Positions 46,613 through 55,029 are shown, counted from the stretch's first letter. The stretch is 64,000 nt of DNA from Modestobacter sp. VKM Ac-2982 (GCF_026967935.1 NZ_JAPVBL010000002.1:124001-188000); one strand, 5' to 3'. Translations and numbers: made by a program. Notes: generated from the letters alone by a model not told the origin.

Positions 46613-47179
46613 ATGGCGGCGCAGACTGGGCCAGTGAAGCTTGAGGAGCTGCGGCGGATCGCGGACCTGCTCAGGGAGCGCAACCGCCTCGACGGCGAGA
46701 TTGCGGCGCACATCGGGAGACCGATGACGTCAGGCCACCTCGGCGAGTGGATCGCTGCTGAGATCTTCGATGTGGAACTCGAGCAGTCAGCCGCCGCGGC
46801 CGCTTGGGACGGCCACTTCCAGTCCGGTCCACTCAAGGGGCGTTCGGTCAACGTGAAGTGGTATCTGCGGCGAGAGGGCATCCTCGACCTGACGTCGCCA
46901 CTGATACCGGACGAGTACCTGGTGATGACCGGCCCGGCTGGTGCGGCGACGAGTTCGCTTGGCGGAACGCGGCCGTGGCGCATCGACAGCATCTACCTCT
47001 TCGATGCCGTGGGATTGCGCGACGACCTGCTCGCACGCGGCAGAAAGGTCGGCACGGCCTCGAGCGTGCGGACCGCTCTGTGGGCACAGGCTGAGATCTA
47101 TCCGAAGCCGGTCAACCCGCGGTTGGTCCTCGAGGAGGACCAAGTCGAAGCGCTGAGGTTGTTCGCGCGGGCCGAGTAG
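46613..47179 (+). CDS. Unknown protein, possibly nuclease-like
   Basis: A 188-residue protein that I do not recognise with confidence. Seen: two N-terminal helices (LEELRRIADLLRERNRLDG), TSGHLGEWIAAEIFDVEL, WDGHFQSGPLKGRSVNVKWY, and PDEYLVMTGP. The spacing of Glu in GEW, Asp in WDG and Lys in VNVKWY resembles a PD-(D/E)XK nuclease core, but this is only a pattern match. Start ATG 46613 (GGGGGAGG 12 bases upstream); GTG 46634 is an alternative. Codon use is less GC-biased than the neighbours, which suggests acquired DNA. Confidence 0.6.
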   Translation: MAAQTGPVKLEELRRIADLLRERNRLDGEIAAHIGRPMTSGHLGEWIAAEIFDVELEQSAAAAAWDGHFQSGPLKGRSVNVKWYLRREGILDLTSPLIPDEYLVMTGPAGAATSSLGGTRPWRIDSIYLFDAVGLRDDLLARGRKVGTASSVRTALWAQAEIYPKPVNPRLVLEEDQVEALRLFARAE

Positions 47180-47190
47180 CCACCGCCCGT

Positions 47191-47210
47191 CCCGTAGCGG
47201 TCGCTACGGG
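47191..47210. terminator. Hairpin between two convergent accessory genes
   Basis: CCCGTAGC, GGTC, GCTACGGG: a perfect 8-bp stem, 12 bases after the stop of the gene at 46613 and overlapping the stop codon of the convergent small gene at 47204. Probably a shared terminator. Confidence 0.6.
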
Positions 47211-47419
47211 CCGGCGCACTCGGCCTGGCGCCTTCTTCGCCACGGCGGGGACTGCGTCGGTGACTTGGAGGTCAAGTGCCACTGTCCCCGACACAGGGGG
47301 CAGAGGTATGCACCTGTTGGCGCCTTCCGGCCGCGCTCAAGATGCCGTCTCCGGATCGCGGCAAGTGCCCGGAGGGCAGCAGCCTGGGACGAGTAGCAGT
47401 TCTTCGGGCAACCCGACAT
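47204..47419 (-). CDS. Small zinc-ribbon-like protein
   Basis: A 71-residue basic protein with Cys4 and Cys8 near the N-terminus and Cys40-x2-Cys43 in YLCPLCRGQWHLTS, plus His48. The pattern, in which a helix (AAALRALAAIRRRH) is followed by a CPxC...WHLTS end, is one I know from small uncharacterised actinobacterial and mobile-element proteins. Probably binds zinc and perhaps nucleic acid; no function is established. Conserved Cys spacing supports real coding despite small size. Confidence 0.6.
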   Translation of the reverse strand: MSGCPKNCYSSQAAALRALAAIRRRHLERGRKAPTGAYLCPLCRGQWHLTSKSPTQSPPWRRRRQAECAGP

Positions 47420-47800
47420 CGCAGTGAATCTCTCGATGTGGGGTGCTCGACCGGCTCACATCCGGCCCGGCACCGCGGCCCCAGCCTGATGGCGGGCGGC
47501 CATATCACTCCCGACGGTGCGCTCGCACGGAGCTTAGACCGGCGTCCGCAGCGGTGTCCTCGAGGCCGCCCTTTGCCCGGCCGCTGGTGTCCCTGAGCGG
47601 CCCACTATGGGACACCGCAACGGGCGCGCCTGTCCCCGGCAGCACGTCCCTGCAGCATGTGAGGTGGCCCTTTGGCTACACAGCGTTCGGACGCGCTTTC
47701 AGGTTGCACCGGGTACACCCAGACCCCTCGCGCGAAAAGTGCGCGGGACGCCACGCTTGGGCGGCACATGGCCAAGCTGTTCAGCGGATCGGAGATCCCC
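47420..47800. other. Intergenic region of about 380 bases
   Basis: Between the small zinc-ribbon gene and the small secreted-protein gene. It holds copy 2 of the dispersed repeat (47583-47614). Reading frames here have composition unlike genes of this genome. No tRNA, operator or clear promoter seen. Confidence 0.5.
47583..47614 (+). repeat. Short dispersed repeat, copy 2
   Basis: Identical over 32 bases to copy 1 (46505-46536); here the inverted repeat is longer because the copy continues CC after GGGACA, pairing GGTGTCCC with GGGACACC. Confidence 0.8.
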
Positions 47801-48046
47801 ATGCGGACTCGGCGTCTGATCATCGTCGGAGGCATCGCCACCGTCCTAGCCCTTGGCCCCACGGTCGCCGCTTCGGCCGCGCCCGCGCCCGGCGGCTGCC
47901 AGGAGTTCGGTAACAACATCGCCTTCTTGGCTAACGAGCTCCTGCCCCAAGGTCAGTTCGGGGCCGTTACCTCCACGACCGCACGACAGCTCGGTCCAGA
48001 AGGCCTCCCGAACGTCGTCTTTTCCGAGCAAGCCGCCTGCGACTGA
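47801..48046 (+). CDS. Small secreted protein of unknown function
   Basis: An 81-residue protein with a clear signal peptide: MRTRRLIIVGGIATVLALGP, then TVAASA before a likely cleavage site at about residue 26. The mature part is about 55 residues, with two cysteines (Cys33 near its start and Cys80 next to its end) that could form a disulfide. GGAG lies 8 bases before the ATG. No family recognised. The lower GC of the coding DNA fits the rest of this accessory patch. Confidence 0.6.
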   Translation: MRTRRLIIVGGIATVLALGPTVAASAAPAPGGCQEFGNNIAFLANELLPQGQFGAVTSTTARQLGPEGLPNVVFSEQAACD

Positions 48047-48134
48047 TCGACTGATCCGCAAGCAAGTGAGCCCGGGTCTCGGGTGTGCCTTAATGCCTGG
48101 CTCAATATCGCCCGTCCTAACAAGTTGAATGCGC

Positions 48135-48163
48135 GTGGCCCTGAACGGCCCACTATGGGACAC
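48135..48163 (+). repeat. Short dispersed repeat, copy 3 (diverged)
   Basis: GTGGCCCTGAACGGCCCACT followed by ATGGGACAC: matches the core of copies 1 and 2 with two substitutions over 28 bases. Same orientation. Confidence 0.75.
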
Positions 48164-48225
48164 AAACGAGCACCTTCGGCGCTGGTCCCAGCGCCCGTCG
48201 GATCTCGTGGCCTAGCGTTCGACAC

Positions 48226-48769
48226 GTGAGCGACTCGCCCGGCCTGCTGACCACGCTGGAGCACTACCTCAGCGTTGGCCAAAGAGACGCGAGACGGGTC
48301 TCGGTGCCTACCAGCGGGCCTACGAGCTTGCGGTCTCGAACGTGCACGCTCCGGTGCAACGGGCGCTTGAGGACTTCGGCCCAGTCACTGTTGTGACAGA
48401 CGAGAACATCGGCGACATCTCATGCATCTACGAGGTTGACGGGCCGAGTTCGGCGGCGGCGCTCGTCTTCATCTCCACCGCCTTGCCTTACTCGGCGGTG
48501 ATTCTTACGGAGGGACGTCGCTACAGCCGGTTCGTGTCATGGGAGAAACCAACGAGTGGGCAAGGGCAATCGTTGATTGCCTGACGGAGCGCGGCTTCTT
48601 CGTCCTCCCCGATGACGCGTGCCGGGCGAAGCGCCCAGCACCAAGTGGGCCAGGCGGGTCGACGCCCTCGTACTTCGAGGACCTCTTCGAGGACGAGTTC
48701 GGGCCGCCCGAAGACTGGTTCTGGGTGGGTGACCCAGAGGCCGCCAACGAGACGCGCAACTGTCCCTGA
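48226..48769 (+). pseudogene. Probable frameshifted gene of unknown family
   Basis: Three plausible coding segments lie in different frames: a start at GTG 48226 (VSDSPGLLTTLEHYLSVGQR), a middle segment running to a stop at 48584 (ETGLGAYQRAYELAVSN onward, with ALEDFGPVTVVTDENIGD), and a last part to 48769 (ETNEWARAIVDCLTERGFFV, then SYFEDLFEDEFGPPEDWFW). Each reads like protein and they join end to end, so one gene with two frameshifts is the simplest view. Alternatives: two short overlapping genes starting at GTG 48342 and ATG 48539. No family recognised; the acidic, aromatic C-terminus is reminiscent of small immunity proteins, which is only an impression. Confidence 0.4.
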
Positions 48770-48850
48770 GGCCGCCTTCAGGGCGCACTCGCCGGGCGCG
48801 GCGCCAAGTCATCGAAGCTTGCTCACGTCACCTCACCGATGGGGTCCGGC

Positions 48851-50401
48851 TCAGCGCAGGGGCAGCCCGGTGGCGGTGAGCACGGCGCCGTCGGTGACCA
48901 GCTGGACGGCGGCCTCGATCTCCGGGGCCAGGTGCCGATCCGGGCCGGGGCCGGGCACCCCGGCGGCTCGGACGGCGTCCCGCACCGCGCCCGTGGCCGC
49001 GGCCGGCTGCAGCGGGGTACGCAGGTCGAGCGCCCGGGCTGCGGTGAGCACCTCGATGGCCAGCACGCGGGTCAGCCCGTCCAGCGCCCGGCGCAGCTTC
49101 CGCGCCGCGGCCCAGCCCATCGAGACGTGGTCCTCCTGCATCGCCGAGGAGGGAATCGAGTCGACGCTGGCCGGCACCGCGAGCCGCTTCAGCTCGCTGA
49201 CGATCCCCGCGGCGGTGTACTGGGCGATCATGTGGCCGGAGTCGACCCCCGCGTCATGGGCGAGGAAGGGCGGGAGTCCGTGGCTGCGGGAGGCGTCCAG
49301 GAAACGGTCGGTGCGGCGCTCGCTCATGCTGGCCACGTCGGCGACCGCGATCGCCAGGAAGTCCAGCACGTAGCCGACCGGGGCGCCGTGGAAGTTGCCG
49401 TTGGACTCGACCCGTCCGTCCACCGTCACCACCGGGTTGTCGATCGCCGCGGCCAGCTCCCGCTCGGCGACCGTGGCGGCGTGCGCCGCGGTGTCCCGGG
49501 CGGCGCCGTGCACCTGCGGGGCGCAGCGCAGCGAGTAGGCGTCCTGCACCCGGGTGCACTCGGGCCCGCGGTGGCTGGCCATCACGCCGCTGCCGGCCAG
49601 CAGCGCGCGCAGGTTGGCCGCTGAGTCCGCCTGCCCGGGGTGCGGGCGGAGCCCCTGCAGGTCGGCGGCGAACACCGCGTCGCTGCCCAGCAGCGCCTCC
49701 ACGCTCATCGCTGCGGCGACGTCGGCGGTGCTCAACAACCGGCGCAGGTCGGCCAGCGCGAGCACCAGCATGCCGAGCATCCCGTCGGTGCCGTTGACCA
49801 GCGCCAGGCCCTCCTTCTCCGCCAGCTGCACCGGGGTCAGCCCGGCGTCGGCCAGCGCCTCGGCGGCCGGCCGCAGCTCCCCGGCGGCGTCCCGGACGGT
49901 GCCCTCGCCCATCAGCGCCAGCGCGATCGACGACAGGGGCGCGAGGTCGCCGGAGCACCCCAGCGAGCCGTACTCGTGCACGGTCGGCGTGATCCCGGCG
50001 TCCAGCATCGCCGCGTAGCCGCGGGCCGTCTCCGGCCGGACGCCGGTGCGCCCGGTCGCCAGCGTCGACAGCCGCAGCAGCATCAGCGCCCGCACCACCT
50101 CGCGCTCCACCTCCGGGCCGGAGCCGGCGGCGTGCGAGCGGATCAGGCTGCGCTGCAGCTGGGCCCGCTGGGCGACCGGGATGTGCCGGGTGGCCAGCGC
50201 GCCGAACCCGGTGGAGACGCCGTAGTGCGGGCGGTCGTCGTCGGCCAGCCGCTCGACGACCCCGCGGGTGGCGGCGATCCCGGCCAGCGCCTCCTCGGAC
50301 AGCCGCACGCCGCAGCCGTCCCGGGCCACCCGGACGACGTCGTCGAAGGAGACCGGTCCGCTGCCGACGACGACCTGCTCTGTGTCCACCGCTGTGCTCA
50401 T
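48851..50401 (-). CDS. hutH: Histidine ammonia-lyase
   Basis: A 516-residue aromatic amino acid lyase: active-site Tyr in HYGVSTGFGALA (Tyr60), the prosthetic-group loop GSLGCSGDLAPLS, and later the conserved QDAYSLRCAPQVHGA and NFHGAPVGY motifs. It removes ammonia from L-histidine to give urocanate. The MIO cofactor would form from Cys149-Ser150-Gly151 rather than the usual Ala-Ser-Gly, a variant to note. The IclR gene next upstream (72-base gap, same direction) is the probable regulator. No other hut genes are in the window, so the rest of the pathway must lie elsewhere. Confidence 0.93.
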   Translation of the reverse strand: MSTAVDTEQVVVGSGPVSFDDVVRVARDGCGVRLSEEALAGIAATRGVVERLADDDRPHYGVSTGFGALATRHIPVAQRAQLQRSLIRSHAAGSGPEVEREVVRALMLLRLSTLATGRTGVRPETARGYAAMLDAGITPTVHEYGSLGCSGDLAPLSSIALALMGEGTVRDAAGELRPAAEALADAGLTPVQLAEKEGLALVNGTDGMLGMLVLALADLRRLLSTADVAAAMSVEALLGSDAVFAADLQGLRPHPGQADSAANLRALLAGSGVMASHRGPECTRVQDAYSLRCAPQVHGAARDTAAHAATVAERELAAAIDNPVVTVDGRVESNGNFHGAPVGYVLDFLAIAVADVASMSERRTDRFLDASRSHGLPPFLAHDAGVDSGHMIAQYTAAGIVSELKRLAVPASVDSIPSSAMQEDHVSMGWAAARKLRRALDGLTRVLAIEVLTAARALDLRTPLQPAAATGAVRDAVRAAGVPGPGPDRHLAPEIEAAVQLVTDGAVLTATGLPLR

Positions 50402-50455
50402 GGGTCCATCTGACCTGGCCCGCGGCAGCGGATCCAGGCTCGTGAGCCGAGTGCT

Positions 50456-50471
50456 GTCCGGTATCCCAGAC
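50456..50471. promoter_or_regulatory. Possible IclR operator between hutH and its regulator
   Basis: GTCCGG, TATC, CCAGAC: an inverted repeat with one mismatch per arm, in the 72-base gap just after the IclR gene and 55 bases upstream of hutH. Reverse complement reads GTCTGGGATACCGGAC. Size and position suit a binding site of the neighbouring IclR protein. It differs from the island's 15-bp sites. Confidence 0.45.
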
Positions 50472-50473
50472 GT

Positions 50474-51274
50474 TCAGCTGGGGCGGCGGCCGTTGATCCG
50501 GCGGGTCAGCTCGCCGGCGGCCCGGGCCACCCGCTGCGCCAGCTCGGTCCGCCCCGGGGCGTCGACGTCCTCGGTGGGGAAGGTGACCGCGACCGCCGCC
50601 GCAGGCCGGCCGGCGTGGTCGTGCACCGCCGCGGCGACCGAGGCGAAGCCGGGGGTGACCTCGCCGTCCTCGTCGGCGTACCCGGCCCGGTGCACCTCGC
50701 CCAGCAGCCGGCGCAGCTCCGAGAGCCGGCGGGGACCCAGGTCGTGCCGGTCGACGAACGCGGTCGCGTCGGGGAACAGCGCCCGCACCTGGGCCGGCGG
50801 CAGACCGGCCAGCAGGGCCCGGCCGCTGGCGGTCAGCTGGGCCGGCAGCCGGACGCCGACGTCGGTCACCAGCGGCGGCCGGCCCGGGGCCCGCTGCTCG
50901 ACGACGTAGAGCACCTCCCGGCCGTGCAGCACCGCCAGGTGCGCCGAGTGGCCGACCGCGTCGACGAGCCGGGCCAGCACCGGGCGGGCCAGCCGGGCCA
51001 GCGGCTCCTGGCGGGAGTAGGCGCTGCCGATCTCGAAGGCGCTCACCCCGAGCCCGTACCGGCGTTCCTCGGGCAGGTGGACGACGAAGCCGGCGTCGAT
51101 CAGCTCGGCGAGCAGGTGGTACGTCGTCGACCGCGGCAGTCCGAGGTCCCGGGCGAGGGCGCCGGCGGGGACGGCGCCGGGGGAGCGGGCCAGCGCCTGG
51201 AGCAGCGCCAGCGCCTGCCGGGCGGCCGGCACCCCGCCCCGCGGCGTCCGGGGTGAGGGGACCGGCTCCGGCAC
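50474..51274 (-). CDS. IclR-family regulator next to hutH
   Basis: A 266-residue IclR protein: winged helix with GALARDLGLPRSTTYHLLAEL, then effector domain segments HSAHLAVLHGREVLYVVEQ and GFASVAAAVHDHAGRPAAAVAVTFP. GTG start. Same direction as and directly upstream of hutH, so it is the likely regulator of histidine use. It is a paralog, not a duplicate, of the IclR protein at 12648. Confidence 0.9.
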   Translation of the reverse strand: MPEPVPSPRTPRGGVPAARQALALLQALARSPGAVPAGALARDLGLPRSTTYHLLAELIDAGFVVHLPEERRYGLGVSAFEIGSAYSRQEPLARLARPVLARLVDAVGHSAHLAVLHGREVLYVVEQRAPGRPPLVTDVGVRLPAQLTASGRALLAGLPPAQVRALFPDATAFVDRHDLGPRRLSELRRLLGEVHRAGYADEDGEVTPGFASVAAAVHDHAGRPAAAVAVTFPTEDVDAPGRTELAQRVARAAGELTRRINGRRPS

Positions 51275-51315
51275 CGGGGGAGCCTACGGCGCGATCGACC
51301 CCGCGCTGCCCGCGG

Positions 51316-51879
51316 TCAGCGGGGCCGTTCGTGCCGCAGCAGGACGACGCCGTTGCCGAAGGTGCGGGTCTCGACCAGGCGCAGGTCCATGGGCTTCTCA
51401 CCAGGACCGAAGAGCAGGCGCCCGGCCCCCAGCAGGACCGGGTTCACGTAGATCCGGTACTCGTCGATGAGGTCGTGCCGCCGGAAGGCCGCGCCCAGGC
51501 GCCCCCCGCCCAGCACCAGGTCGCCCCCGGGCTGCGCCTGCAGTGCCCGCACCTCGTCGGGTACGACGTCGCGCACCAGGGTGGCGTTCGGACCCGGGGC
51601 GGTGAGGCTGCTCGAGTAGACCACCTTGGGCATCTCCCGCCAGATGCCGGCGAACTCCGCCTCGGTGGGCGAGCTGTCGGGGTCCTGGTCCGCCGCCGGC
51701 CAGTACTGCTCCATCAGCTCGTAGGTCACCCGGCCGAAGAGGAAGGCGCTCATCATGGCCAACTGCTGGTTGAAGTGGTCGTGCAGCTCCTCGTCGACGT
51801 GGTGCCAGCCGATGTCGCCGTCCGGGCCCTCGAAGTACCCGTCGAGCGACACCGCCATCTGGGCCACGACTCTGCGCAT
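51316..51879 (-). CDS. DHFR-like reductase (RibD C-terminal domain family)
   Basis: A 187-residue single-domain protein: MRRVVAQMAVSLDGYFEGPDG at the N-terminus, FLFGRVTYELMEQYWPA, and GDLVLGGGRLGAAFRRHDLIDEYRIYVNPVLLG, the common pattern of the dihydrofolate reductase/RibD-C fold. Many actinobacteria carry several such paralogs of unknown substrate; true folate reduction is unlikely because of the altered substrate region. Confidence 0.87.
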   Translation of the reverse strand: MRRVVAQMAVSLDGYFEGPDGDIGWHHVDEELHDHFNQQLAMMSAFLFGRVTYELMEQYWPAADQDPDSSPTEAEFAGIWREMPKVVYSSSLTAPGPNATLVRDVVPDEVRALQAQPGGDLVLGGGRLGAAFRRHDLIDEYRIYVNPVLLGAGRLLFGPGEKPMDLRLVETRTFGNGVVLLRHERPR

Positions 51880-51964
51880 GGTGTTCTCCGTCCCGGTCGC
51901 CTGCTCTACCGGGGACAGGACCGCCGAGCAGTGCTGGACTCATCGGTCCCGGGCAGAGCGCGGC

Positions 51965-52336
51965 TCAGCCGCCCGAGCCGATCTCCACCCAGCCGTCGCG
52001 GAGCCGCACCGGGTGGACCGGCAGCCGCACCGCCGGGTCGTCGGGGGTGTCGAGGCAGACCCCGGTGCGCAGGTCGAACACCTGCTTGTACATCGGCGAG
52101 GCCACCGTCGGCGCGTCGCCGCGGGTACCGACGAGGCCCCGGGCGATCACGTGCGCCCCGCTCACCGGGTCGCGGTGCCCGACGGCGTGCAGCGCGCCGT
52201 CGAAGAGCCGGAACACCGCGACCTGCTGGTCGCCGACCAGCGCGGCCACCCCGCGCTCGGGCTGCAGGTCGTCGTACCGGCAGACGGTCGTCCAGCCGGC
52301 CGGGGCCGTGGTCTCGGGGGGCAGGGTCGCGGTCAT
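51965..52336 (-). CDS. nirD: Nitrite reductase (NAD(P)H) small subunit
   Basis: A 123-residue Rieske-fold protein without the Cys/His iron-sulfur ligands, as is normal for NirD: VCRYDDLQPERGVAALVGDQQVAVFR, then SPMYKQVFDLRTGVCLDTPD. It is the small partner of NirB in reducing nitrite to ammonium in the cytoplasm. Overlaps the nirB stop by 4 bases (ATGA). Confidence 0.9.
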   Translation of the reverse strand: MTATLPPETTAPAGWTTVCRYDDLQPERGVAALVGDQQVAVFRLFDGALHAVGHRDPVSGAHVIARGLVGTRGDAPTVASPMYKQVFDLRTGVCLDTPDDPAVRLPVHPVRLRDGWVEIGSGG

Positions 52337-54966
52337 CGGGAGAACACCTCCAGTCGGGGGCCGGCCACCAGGACGGCGCCGGTGGCCTCGCCGGCCGTCC
52401 GTTCCGCCGCGGTGCTCGGGCGGGGCTGACCCCGCTCCACGACGTAGGACAGCGATGGGTCGGGAGAGTCGGGGGCGTTGACGAAGGAGGCGAAGCGGCG
52501 CAACTTCTCCGGGTCCTCCAGGGTGGCGCGCCACTCGTCGGTGTAGCCCTCGACGTGGTCGGCCATCGCCGCGTCCAGGTCGGCGGCGATGCCCAGGCTG
52601 TCGTCCAGGACGACGGCGCGCACGTGGTCCAGCCCGCCCTCGATCTCCTCCAGCCACGGCGCGGTGCGCTGCAGCCGGTCGGCGGTGCGCACGTAGTAGA
52701 CGAGGAAGCGGTCGATGGTGCGCACCAGCGTCTCGGTGTCCAGGTCCTCGGCCAATAGCTTCGCGTGCCGGGGGGTGAAGCCGCCGTTGCCGCCGACGTA
52801 GAGGTTCCACCCGTTGTCGGTGGCGATGACCCCGACGTCCTTGCCGCGCGCCTCGGCGCATTCCCGCGCGCAGCCGGACACCCCGAGCTTGATCTTGTGC
52901 GGGGAGCGCAGCCCGCGGTACCGGAGCTCGAGTGCGATCGCCAGGGCCACCGAGTCCTGCACGCCGTACCGGCACCAGGTCGAGCCCACGCAGGACTTCA
53001 CCGTGCGCAGCGACTTGCCGTACGCGTGCCCGGACTCGAAGCCGGCGGCCACCAGCCGCTCCCAGATGGCCGGCAGCAGCTCCATCCGGGCGCCGAACAG
53101 GTCGATCCGCTGACCGCCGGTGATCTTGGTGTAGAGGCCGAAGTCGCGGGCCACCTCACCGATCGCGATCAGCCCCTCCGGCGTCACCTCCCCGCCGGGG
53201 ATGCGCGGCACCACCGAGTAGGTGCCGTCCTTCTGGATGTTGGCCATCACGTGGTCGTTGGTGTCCTGCAGCGTGGCCCGCTCGCCGTCCAGCACGTGCC
53301 CGGAGTCCAGGCTGGCCAGGATGGAGGCGACCACCGGCTTGCAGATGTCGCAGCCGCGGCCGCGGCCGTGCCGGTCGACCAGCTCGCTGAAGCTGGTGAT
53401 CCCGGTGACCCGGACGACGTCGAACAGCTGCGCCCGGCTGACGTCGAAGTGCTCGCACAGCGCGGAGCTGACCGTGACCCCGGCGGCGGCCAGCTCGGTG
53501 GTCACCAGCTTCTTCACCAGCGGCAGGCAGGAGCCGCAGCTCGTGCCGGCCTTGGTGCACGCCTTCACCGCGCCCAGGTCGGCGCACCCGTCGCAGCGGA
53601 CGGCGTCCCGGATCGCCCCGGCGGTGACGTTGTTGCACGAGCAGACCGCGGCGTCGTCGGGCAGCTCGGCCGACGCGGGCCCGCCCTCGGCGCCCTCGGG
53701 CAGCAGCCAGGCGGCCGGGTCGCCGCCGAGCTCGCGGCCGACGAGTGGCCGCAGCCCGGCGTAGGCGCTCGCGTCGCCGACCAGGATGCCGCCGAGCAGC
53801 GTGCGCGCGTCGTCGGAGAGGACCAGTTTCTTGTAGACCCCGGCGACCGGGTCGCCGTAGACGACCGACAGTGCGCCCGGTGAGGTGCCGAACGCGTCGC
53901 CGAAGCTGGCGACGTCGACCCCGAGCAGCTTCAGCTTGGTGGACAGGTCCGCGCCGGGGAACTCGGCGGCACCGCCGAGCAGCTGGTCGGCGACGATCTC
54001 GGCCATCGTGTAGCCGGGCGCCACCAGGCCCCAGGTCCGCCCGTCCAGGCAGGCGACCTCGCCGATCGCCCACACGGCCGGGTCCTCGGTGCGGCAGCTG
54101 GGGTCGACGACCACGCCGCCGCGCGGGCCGACCGGGAGCTCGCAGGCCCGGGCCAGCTCGTCGCGCGGGCGCACACCCGCGGCGAACACGACGACGTCGA
54201 CGTCCAGGTGGGTCAGCCCCGCCGCGGACCCCTCGGCGGCGTGCATCCGGGCGACCCTGCCGTCCCGACCCGCGGTCAGCTTGGCCGTCGCGGTGCCGGC
54301 GTGCACCTGGACGCCGAGCGCGCCGACCAGCCGCTGCAGCGCTTCGCCGCCGCCCTCGTCGACCTGCAGCGGCATCAGCCGGGGGGCGAACTCGACCACG
54401 TGGGTCTGCACGCCCAGGGCGGTCAGCGCGCCGGCGGCCTCCAGCCCGAGCAGCCCACCGCCGACGACGGCGCCGGTGACCGGTCGGGGGCTGCCGTCCT
54501 CCTGCCGCCGGGTGTCGACCTCGGACACGTACTGCCGGAGTGCGGCGACGTCGTCGATCGTGCGGTAGACGAAGCAGCCGGGGAGGTCCTTGCCCTCGAC
54601 CGGGGGCACGAACGGCGAGGAGCCGGTGGCCAGCACCAGCGCGTCGTAGCCGTGCTCCCGGCCGCCCGCCGTCCGCACCACGCGGGCCGCGCGGTCGACC
54701 TCGGTCACCTGCTCGCCGCGGCGCAGCTGCACCCCCGGGGTGTCCCAGAGGCCCGGGTCGCCGAGCGCCAGGTCCTGCGGGTCCCGGCCGGAGAAGTACG
54801 AGGTCAGGGCGACCCGGTCGTAGGGGGCGCGCGGCTCCTCGGCCAGCACGGTCACCTGCCAGCCCCCGTCGGCCACCCCGCCCCGGTCGACGAGCGCCTC
54901 GACCAGCCGGTGGGCGACCATCCCGCCGCCGACGACGACGAGCTGACGAGGTGCGGGGGTGCTCAT
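52333..54966 (-). CDS. nirB: Nitrite reductase (NAD(P)H) large subunit
   Basis: An 877-residue enzyme with all expected parts: N-terminal FAD/NAD-binding reductase (VVVGGGMVAHRLVEAL, SYFSGRDPQDL); a BFD-type [2Fe-2S] region around 440-490 with AVCSCNNVTAGAI, RCDGCADLG and CGSCLPLV; then the siroheme/[4Fe-4S] domain with SCVGSTWCRYG (about 658) and GVSGCARECAEA (about 697). Start chosen at 54966: AAGGAGC lies upstream. Assimilatory nitrite reduction; no nitrate reductase is in the window. A GlnR-like box lies about 65-100 bases upstream. Confidence 0.95.
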   Translation of the reverse strand: MSTPAPRQLVVVGGGMVAHRLVEALVDRGGVADGGWQVTVLAEEPRAPYDRVALTSYFSGRDPQDLALGDPGLWDTPGVQLRRGEQVTEVDRAARVVRTAGGREHGYDALVLATGSSPFVPPVEGKDLPGCFVYRTIDDVAALRQYVSEVDTRRQEDGSPRPVTGAVVGGGLLGLEAAGALTALGVQTHVVEFAPRLMPLQVDEGGGEALQRLVGALGVQVHAGTATAKLTAGRDGRVARMHAAEGSAAGLTHLDVDVVVFAAGVRPRDELARACELPVGPRGGVVVDPSCRTEDPAVWAIGEVACLDGRTWGLVAPGYTMAEIVADQLLGGAAEFPGADLSTKLKLLGVDVASFGDAFGTSPGALSVVYGDPVAGVYKKLVLSDDARTLLGGILVGDASAYAGLRPLVGRELGGDPAAWLLPEGAEGGPASAELPDDAAVCSCNNVTAGAIRDAVRCDGCADLGAVKACTKAGTSCGSCLPLVKKLVTTELAAAGVTVSSALCEHFDVSRAQLFDVVRVTGITSFSELVDRHGRGRGCDICKPVVASILASLDSGHVLDGERATLQDTNDHVMANIQKDGTYSVVPRIPGGEVTPEGLIAIGEVARDFGLYTKITGGQRIDLFGARMELLPAIWERLVAAGFESGHAYGKSLRTVKSCVGSTWCRYGVQDSVALAIALELRYRGLRSPHKIKLGVSGCARECAEARGKDVGVIATDNGWNLYVGGNGGFTPRHAKLLAEDLDTETLVRTIDRFLVYYVRTADRLQRTAPWLEEIEGGLDHVRAVVLDDSLGIAADLDAAMADHVEGYTDEWRATLEDPEKLRRFASFVNAPDSPDPSLSYVVERGQPRPSTAAERTAGEATGAVLVAGPRLEVFSR

Positions 54967-55029
54967 GCGCAGGGTGCTCCTTCGACGGCGGCGGTGCGGC
55001 GGGACGGCGGCCCACTGCCGAGCGAAGTT

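Noticed and set aside
47443-47913. Plus-strand frame of 156 codons overlapping repeat copy 2 and the small secreted-protein gene
   Set aside because: Crosses the repeat, lacks a ribosome site, has no protein-like motif, and is out of frame with the better-supported signal-peptide gene at 47801.
46440-48840. An insertion sequence or prophage in the lower-GC patch
   Set aside because: No transposase, integrase, att-site tRNA or phage structural gene; only short repeats and small unknown genes.
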